Shown here piece by piece: positions 59,035 to 64,000 of a DNA stretch of 64,000 nucleotides (position 1 is its first letter; each line of letters begins with the position of its first letter). Position numbers and translations under genes: made by a program. Below the pieces are notes generated by a model. That model did not search any database. It worked only from the letters and a program-made list of their open reading frames with translations, and was not told where the DNA came from. The stretch spans positions 3,844,001 to 3,908,000 of the forward strand of contig NZ_WOWL01000001.1 of NCBI RefSeq assembly GCF_009741265.1. The letters are read 5' to 3'. This DNA is from Pseudarthrobacter sp. GA104 (GTDB lineage: Bacteria; Actinomycetota; Actinomycetes; Actinomycetales; Micrococcaceae).

Positions 59035-61830
59035 ATGAACGCCGTCCAGAGGTTCATCAGAAGCAGGGTGCTGCTGTTGACCGCGGCCATCTTGATCGCA
59101 GCCATGTGCTTGTCGGTCCTCGTCCAAAGCCAGTCACAGGCTGCACTCAACAGGACCGTGGATGAAAATTCACGGGGACTCTATGACATCCTGGTCCAGG
59201 CCAAGGCGCCTTCCGGCGCGCTGATGCAGCCGGAGATCGCCAACGGGACCGGAGGCATCAGCTTTGAACAGCTGGAAGCCATCAAAAAGCTGACCGGAAC
59301 CTCCGTGGCAGCCCCCATCAGCCTCGTCTCCCGGGTGACCCAGAACCTCGAGTCGCCCCGCCTGGAGGCCATGGACTACCTGGGCTACAACGCCGGGCTG
59401 GCCGGCACCGCAACGGCCGACCAGGCCGCCGGGGCAACCGCCCCGGACCAGTGGCCTGCCGCCGAATCCGTGCTGAGCGACGAAAGCAAGAAGTACCGCC
59501 TGACCGCCAGCGCCGTCAGCTCCGACGGCGTCTCTGAGCAGACGCTGTTCAAGTCCACTGCCGAAGGCACCCTGGGCAAGGCCAAGCTCGTTGAAGAAAA
59601 GGCCGCCGGAGGCAGCAGTATCAGGATCGCTGCACCCAAGGATGAAACGGGCATCAAGTTTCCCGCCCCGGCCGGCGGCTCCGAGCACAACCTCTTCAAC
59701 CTGTCCGTATCACTGCCCCTCGCCCCTGAGGTAACCGAATCGGTGGTGGCAGTGGACCCGGCCGCCGAGCGGGCCCTGCTGGGCTCGGCGGGCGACTTCC
59801 TGGCCCCGCTGGAGAAGGCGCCGCCCGCTGATGCACGCGACGCGGGCGCCGTGGGCCGCTACCTTGAAGGGCTCTTCACCAACGGCATCAGCCTGGACCA
59901 GCTTAAGGAAGGGCCGGACTTCCTCGGCGTCAAGCTCAAGTACTGGGCACCGCTGATGACCCAGTACCAGCAGGCCAAGCGGACCGGGCAGCTGACTGCC
60001 GACTCCCAGGCCATTCCGCTGATCGTGCGCTCCGGCACGTCGCTGGACCTCAAGTACAACGTCAAGATCGAAGAGATTGACGGCGCCGGCAAGGTCGTCA
60101 AGGACGTCGGTACCGTTTCCCGGTCCCTGGACAAGGATTACCTCCCGTTCGTCTCCAAGGACCCCTTCGTCCTTTCCTGGCCGGGCTCCACGGACCACTC
60201 ATCCCTGCTTGGGAGCACCGGCAACTTCAACCAGGGCCTCTACACCCCGGCCACGTGGAGCACCGACTTTGCCGCCGCACCCAAGTACACGGACGGCGAA
60301 ACGGCTGCGAACGGCGCCGTGGACAAGGCAGCAGTTCCCGGCGAATGGGTGACCGTCAACCGGCTGCCCGAGAAGAGCGCCAACGGCGCCCCTGTGGACC
60401 AGACCCAGCGCGAACCCGTGGACGAACGTTCCTACCGCGAGAACCTCGAAACGGGGTCGCAGGCAGCTGCTCCGCTGGCGATGGTCTACGGCACGTTCGA
60501 CCCCTCTGCCGTTGCTGCCGCCGCCGGCGACGTCAACAAGCTGCCGCTCGGTGGCTACGACCCCACCCCGTTCACCCTGGTCAAGGACGCTGCCGGAAAC
60601 GATGTCCCGGCCACGGAGCTGGAACCTTCCCTGAGCGCCACCGGCCTGGCCAGCCAGTCCGCCGGTGCCATCACCGATTACTACGGGCTTGCCGCTGCCC
60701 GGGGTTACACCGACAACGCCAGCGTGATCGACGCCGTCCGGGTCCGCGCGAAGGCGCCGGGCAGCTGGAAGCAGGCGCAGCCCGACGTCGAGAAGCTGGC
60801 GGGCGAAATCCGCGCGATGGGCCTGGAAGCCACCATTGTGGCCGGTTCCGCACGCGAGGATGCCAGCATCTTCGTTCCCGGCTACTCCAAGGACGGCGCC
60901 GGGAAGGAATCCGCCCTGGGCACCGTCCGGCAGTCCTGGGTGCGGCAGAACGCTGCCGAAGCCGTCACCGGATCCTTGTCCGGCACCAACGTCACGCTGC
61001 TCTTCCTGACGCTCTGCGGTGCAGCCCTCCTGACGGGGGCATCCACCGTCAGCTACATCCGCAAGCGAAGGAGCGAAGCCGGAACGCTCCGGGCCATGGG
61101 CTGGACCCAGCGCCGGGTGCGCCGGTGGGTGCTGGAGGAGTTCGGAGTGGGCGCCGTCCTGCTGGCCGTCGCCGGGACCGTGCTGAGCCTGGTGAGCTGG
61201 AGCCTTGCCACGGCCCTCGTGTCCGTGTCCGTCCTTGTGCTCTACGCTGCTGCGGCCTTCTTCGCAGCGCAGCAGCTGCGCCACGGCCACGTCGTGGACC
61301 AGGAGCCGCAGCATGACGAGCGGCTCATCCCGGTGGACTCGCCGCTGACTTTCGCCAACCGCCAGCTGAGCACCAACAAATTCAACACGATCTCCCTTGC
61401 CCTGGCCGTAGGCGTGTTCGGCGCTGCAGTGGGCGGCCTCATCGCCTTGCTCATTGACATTCCCCGCGCTGCCGGCGCCAGTGCCCTGAGTGGCCTGGCC
61501 GCAGCCAGTGTTGCCCTGCCCAGCATCCTCCTCGCCCTTTCGGGCGTGGCTGTCGGGCTGGTGCTCACGCTGGTCACCGGGCGGTTTGAGCTCAACGCCA
61601 AGCGCCAGTACCTCGGCATCCTCGAGGCGATGGGTTGGAACCCGGACATGCTGCGCCAGGTCCGGCTGTTCGAGAATGCCCTGGTGGGAACCCTTGCCCT
61701 GCCGCTGGGCGTGCTGGGCGCCCTGGGGATAGGCCTGCTGCTGGCGCCGTACGCTGCACTGTGGGCGGGCGTGGCAGGCCTTGTGGCTGTACTTTGCTGG
61801 ATACCGATTGCAACGAAAGTGGTCCAATGA
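59035..61830 (+). CDS. FtsX/MacB-like ABC transporter permease
   Basis: 931-aa membrane protein: N-terminal TM (VLLLTAAILIAAMCLSVLV), a large extracytoplasmic domain to about residue 650, then two FtsX-type membrane modules (TLLFLTLCGAALLTGAS with RSEAGTLRAMGW, and a second with YLGILEAMGWNPDMLRQV). ATG at 59035 has CAGGGAG upstream. Overlaps the ATPase gene by four bases. Such pairs export lipids, peptides or signal to cell-wall enzymes; role here unknown. Confidence 0.9.
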   Translation: MNAVQRFIRSRVLLLTAAILIAAMCLSVLVQSQSQAALNRTVDENSRGLYDILVQAKAPSGALMQPEIANGTGGISFEQLEAIKKLTGTSVAAPISLVSRVTQNLESPRLEAMDYLGYNAGLAGTATADQAAGATAPDQWPAAESVLSDESKKYRLTASAVSSDGVSEQTLFKSTAEGTLGKAKLVEEKAAGGSSIRIAAPKDETGIKFPAPAGGSEHNLFNLSVSLPLAPEVTESVVAVDPAAERALLGSAGDFLAPLEKAPPADARDAGAVGRYLEGLFTNGISLDQLKEGPDFLGVKLKYWAPLMTQYQQAKRTGQLTADSQAIPLIVRSGTSLDLKYNVKIEEIDGAGKVVKDVGTVSRSLDKDYLPFVSKDPFVLSWPGSTDHSSLLGSTGNFNQGLYTPATWSTDFAAAPKYTDGETAANGAVDKAAVPGEWVTVNRLPEKSANGAPVDQTQREPVDERSYRENLETGSQAAAPLAMVYGTFDPSAVAAAAGDVNKLPLGGYDPTPFTLVKDAAGNDVPATELEPSLSATGLASQSAGAITDYYGLAAARGYTDNASVIDAVRVRAKAPGSWKQAQPDVEKLAGEIRAMGLEATIVAGSAREDASIFVPGYSKDGAGKESALGTVRQSWVRQNAAEAVTGSLSGTNVTLLFLTLCGAALLTGASTVSYIRKRRSEAGTLRAMGWTQRRVRRWVLEEFGVGAVLLAVAGTVLSLVSWSLATALVSVSVLVLYAAAAFFAAQQLRHGHVVDQEPQHDERLIPVDSPLTFANRQLSTNKFNTISLALAVGVFGAAVGGLIALLIDIPRAAGASALSGLAAASVALPSILLALSGVAVGLVLTLVTGRFELNAKRQYLGILEAMGWNPDMLRQVRLFENALVGTLALPLGVLGALGIGLLLAPYAALWAGVAGLVAVLCWIPIATKVVQ

Positions 61831-62582
61831 CAAACCCGACGAATGTCCAGCGGAGCCGCCGGTCCGGCTCCGCGGAGGTCCCCCTGCAGACCCGCGCCAA
61901 CACCATCGTCAAGGCCGCCGACCACGGGACCCCGCTGGAACTGAACGACATCACCATCCGCTACGGCGGGGGCAAGGGCGGTGCCGAAGCCGTCAGCGTG
62001 GTGGAAGGCTTCGACCTCACCCTGCACGCCGGCGAGATGCACTGCGTTGCCGGCCGCAGCGGCTCCGGCAAGACCAGCATCCTCACCGTCGGCGCGGGAC
62101 TGACGCTGCCGACGTCGGGCCGTGTCTACTGGGAAGGCGATTCCCTCGAAAGCATGGGCGACGACGAAATCGCCGACCGCCGTCGTGCCTTGATCGGTTA
62201 CGTCGACCAGGGCGGTGCACTGATTGACGGGATGAGCGCCCTCGAGAACGTGCTGCTGCCCGCTGTCCCTGACGGCGAAGTGGACCAGCGCCGCGACATG
62301 GCCAAGGACCTGCTGGACCTCGTGGGGCTGGGCCGCCGCATGCGGCACCGTCCTGCCCAGCTCTCCGGCGGTGAACGCCAGCGCGTCGCCATTGCCCGGG
62401 CACTGATCCTGGGCACGCGCGTCCTGGTGGTGGATGAGCCCACTGCCAGCCTCGACCGTGCCTCTGCCAACCGGATCATCAGCATCCTGAAGGACACCAC
62501 GTCGGACGGAATCGCCGTCCTGGTGGCCTCGCACGACCACGAACTCGTCCGTCTCAGCGATACCCTGACCGAACTCATCTAG
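61827..62582 (+). CDS. ABC transporter ATP-binding protein (LolD/MacB-like)
   Basis: 251-aa ATPase partner of the FtsX-like permease. Walker A GRSGSGKTS, signature LSGGERQRVAIARAL, Walker B VLVVDEPTASLD and switch His in VASHDHEL. Begins ATGA overlapping the permease stop. About 40 basic residues precede the domain. Confidence 0.93.
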   Translation: MTNPTNVQRSRRSGSAEVPLQTRANTIVKAADHGTPLELNDITIRYGGGKGGAEAVSVVEGFDLTLHAGEMHCVAGRSGSGKTSILTVGAGLTLPTSGRVYWEGDSLESMGDDEIADRRRALIGYVDQGGALIDGMSALENVLLPAVPDGEVDQRRDMAKDLLDLVGLGRRMRHRPAQLSGGERQRVAIARALILGTRVLVVDEPTASLDRASANRIISILKDTTSDGIAVLVASHDHELVRLSDTLTELI

Positions 62583-62603
62583 CCCGCCCCTCCGCACCGA
62601 AGG

Positions 62604-62609
62604 TAACGT
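62604..62609 (+). promoter_or_regulatory. -10 element of predicted leaderless metG transcript
   Basis: TAACGT ends seven bases before the GTG at 62617; the spacer CCTCTAC is not a Shine-Dalgarno. Confidence 0.45.
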
Positions 62610-62616
62610 CCTCTAC

Positions 62617-64000
62617 GTGACTGCTTCAGAGAAAACGCCGTTCTACATCACCACGGCCATCACCTACCCCAACGGGGTGCCGCACATCGGCCACGCCTAC
62701 GAGTACATTGCCACCGACGCAATGGCCCGCTTCAAGCGGCTGGACGGCTACGACGTGATGTTCCTGACCGGCACGGACGAGCACGGGATGAAGATCGCCC
62801 AGACGGCCGAGAAGGAAGGCATCACCCCCAAGGAACTGGTGGACCGGAATGTCGAAGCCTTCAAGGCGGCGCATGCCGCGCTGGGGATCTCGTACGACCG
62901 TTTCATCCGGACCACTGACGAGGACCACTACGCCGCGTCGCAGGCCATCTGGAAAAAGATGGAAGCCAACGGGGACATCTACCTGTCCAAGTACGAGGGC
63001 TGGTACTCCGTCCGGGACGAAGCCTTCTACGTTGAGGACGACACCGTGGTCAAGGACGACGGCGTGCGCTACTCCAAGGAGACGGACACGGAGGTGACGT
63101 GGACGGCGGAGGAGAGCTACTTCTTCCGGCTGTCCGCCTACCAGGACAAGCTCCTGGCGCTCTACGAGTCACATCCGGAGTTCGGTGCCCCGCAGTACCG
63201 CTTCAACGAAGTCATCAGCTTCGTGAAGCGCGGCCTGGAGGACCTGTCGATCAGCCGCACCACGTTCGACTGGGGCGTCCCGGTTCCGGGCAACGACAAG
63301 CACGTCATGTACGTCTGGGTGGACGCCCTGACGAACTACCTCACGGGAGTTGGCTACCCCGACGTCGAATCTGAAAAGTTCCGGAAGTACTGGCCCGCCG
63401 ACGTACACATCATCGGCAAGGACATCTCACGCTTCCACGCCATCTACTGGCCCGCCTTCCTCATGAGCGCAGGCCTTGAACTGCCCAGGCGCGTCATGAT
63501 CCACGGCTTCCTGCAGAACAACGGAGTGAAGATGTCCAAGTCCTTGGGCAACGTGGTGGCTCCATCCGATTTCGTGGACCAGTACGGCGTGGACCAGGTG
63601 CGGTTCTTCTTCCTCCGCGAAGTGCCGTTCGGCGCTGACGGCAGCTACAACCACGACGCCATCGTGGGGCGGATGAACGCGGACCTGGCCAACAACTTCG
63701 GCAACCTGGCCCAGCGTTCGCTGTCCATGGTCGCCAAGAACTGTGGGGGCACGGTCCCCGTTCCCGGCGCGTTCACTGCGGAGGACAACGCCATCCTGGA
63801 GCAGGCCGGCGGCCTCCTCGCCGCGGCCCGGGCAGCCTTTGATAAGCAGGAATTCAGCCGCGCCCTTGAAGCGATCTGGGGAGTCCTCGGCGACACCAAC
63901 GCCTATTTCGCCGAGCAGGCGCCGTGGGTGCTGCGGAAAACCGACGTTGAGCGGATGAATACCGTGCTCTACGTGACGCTCGAGGTGCTGCGGATCGTGG
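62617..64000 (+). CDS. metG: Methionyl-tRNA synthetase (3' partial)
   Basis: Open from GTG at 62617 to the window edge (about 461 residues), so the C-terminus is missing. Class I signatures are present: HIGH in YPNGVPHIGHAYEYIATDA and KMSKS in NNGVKMSKSLGN. TGTDEHGMKIAQTAE is typical of MetRS. The spacing and lack of the four-cysteine zinc knuckle in the visible insert (EDDTVVKDDGVRYSKETDTE) suggest the short, zinc-free form. Confidence 0.96.
   Translation, partial: MTASEKTPFYITTAITYPNGVPHIGHAYEYIATDAMARFKRLDGYDVMFLTGTDEHGMKIAQTAEKEGITPKELVDRNVEAFKAAHAALGISYDRFIRTTDEDHYAASQAIWKKMEANGDIYLSKYEGWYSVRDEAFYVEDDTVVKDDGVRYSKETDTEVTWTAEESYFFRLSAYQDKLLALYESHPEFGAPQYRFNEVISFVKRGLEDLSISRTTFDWGVPVPGNDKHVMYVWVDALTNYLTGVGYPDVESEKFRKYWPADVHIIGKDISRFHAIYWPAFLMSAGLELPRRVMIHGFLQNNGVKMSKSLGNVVAPSDFVDQYGVDQVRFFFLREVPFGADGSYNHDAIVGRMNADLANNFGNLAQRSLSMVAKNCGGTVPVPGAFTAEDNAILEQAGGLLAAARAAFDKQEFSRALEAIWGVLGDTNAYFAEQAPWVLRKTDVERMNTVLYVTLEVLRIV

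Overview
This is a 64 kb stretch of a high-GC actinobacterial chromosome. Codon use, gene content and gene order point to the Micrococcaceae, most likely Arthrobacter or Pseudarthrobacter; this is inferred from the sequence because no database search was possible. Coding density is very high, with many 1-8 nt overlaps between consecutive genes. There are two tRNA genes and no rRNA, prophage, transposase or CRISPR array. The window cuts a gene at each end: a thioredoxin-fold/TPR protein on the left and methionyl-tRNA synthetase (metG) on the right.

Layout. (1) 1-7.6 kb: TPR co-chaperone-like protein, YqjM-type flavin oxidoreductase, a two-gene ABC transporter, nagB, and a DUF3039 protein overlapping a DEAD/DEAH helicase. 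(2) 7.6-14.3 kb: a conserved actinobacterial neighbourhood with NAD salvage genes (pncB-pncA), a 59-bp tandem repeat array, clpS-DUF2017, and murI-MBL phosphodiesterase-rph-rdgB. (3) 14.4-25.6 kb: DedA, a DnaQ/BRCT exonuclease, DUF4395, ADP-ribosylglycohydrolase, aquaporin-like channel, sbcD-sbcC, an MFS transporter and an IclR regulator. (4) 25.8-30.3 kb: MHS-type MFS transporter, phosphoribosyltransferase, alpha/beta hydrolase, amino acid permease. (5) 30.4-36.4 kb: the de novo NAD operon nrtR-nadA-nadB-nadC-cysteine desulfurase, with a palindromic candidate NrtR operator at its promoter. (6) 36.4-48 kb: DUF1684, lipoprotein, transglutaminase-like protein, MarR/LLM oxidoreductase pair, RND permease, mqo, oligopeptide-type binding lipoprotein, fasciclin lipoprotein. 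(7) 48.3-51.2 kb: tRNA-Leu, Bcp peroxiredoxin divergent from a MarR regulator, tRNA-Lys, sunset-domain membrane protein. (8) 51.4-58.8 kb: ilvD, an unannotated Val-rich leader peptide with attenuator, ilvB-ilvN-ilvC, serA. (9) 58.9-64 kb: FtsX-like ABC exporter and metG.

Themes. NAD metabolism is represented by salvage, de novo synthesis, a Nudix-type regulator and an ADP-ribosyl hydrolase. Branched-chain amino acid synthesis carries a classical attenuator. Across the window at least sixteen genes have a TANNNT -10 hexamer ending exactly 6-7 nt before the start codon and usually no Shine-Dalgarno sequence, which predicts widespread leaderless transcription and helps fix several start codons. 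The least explained elements are the 59-bp repeat array between pncB and clpS, the DUF3039-helicase pair, a repeat-like insertion inside nadB, and several uncharacterised palindromic operators.
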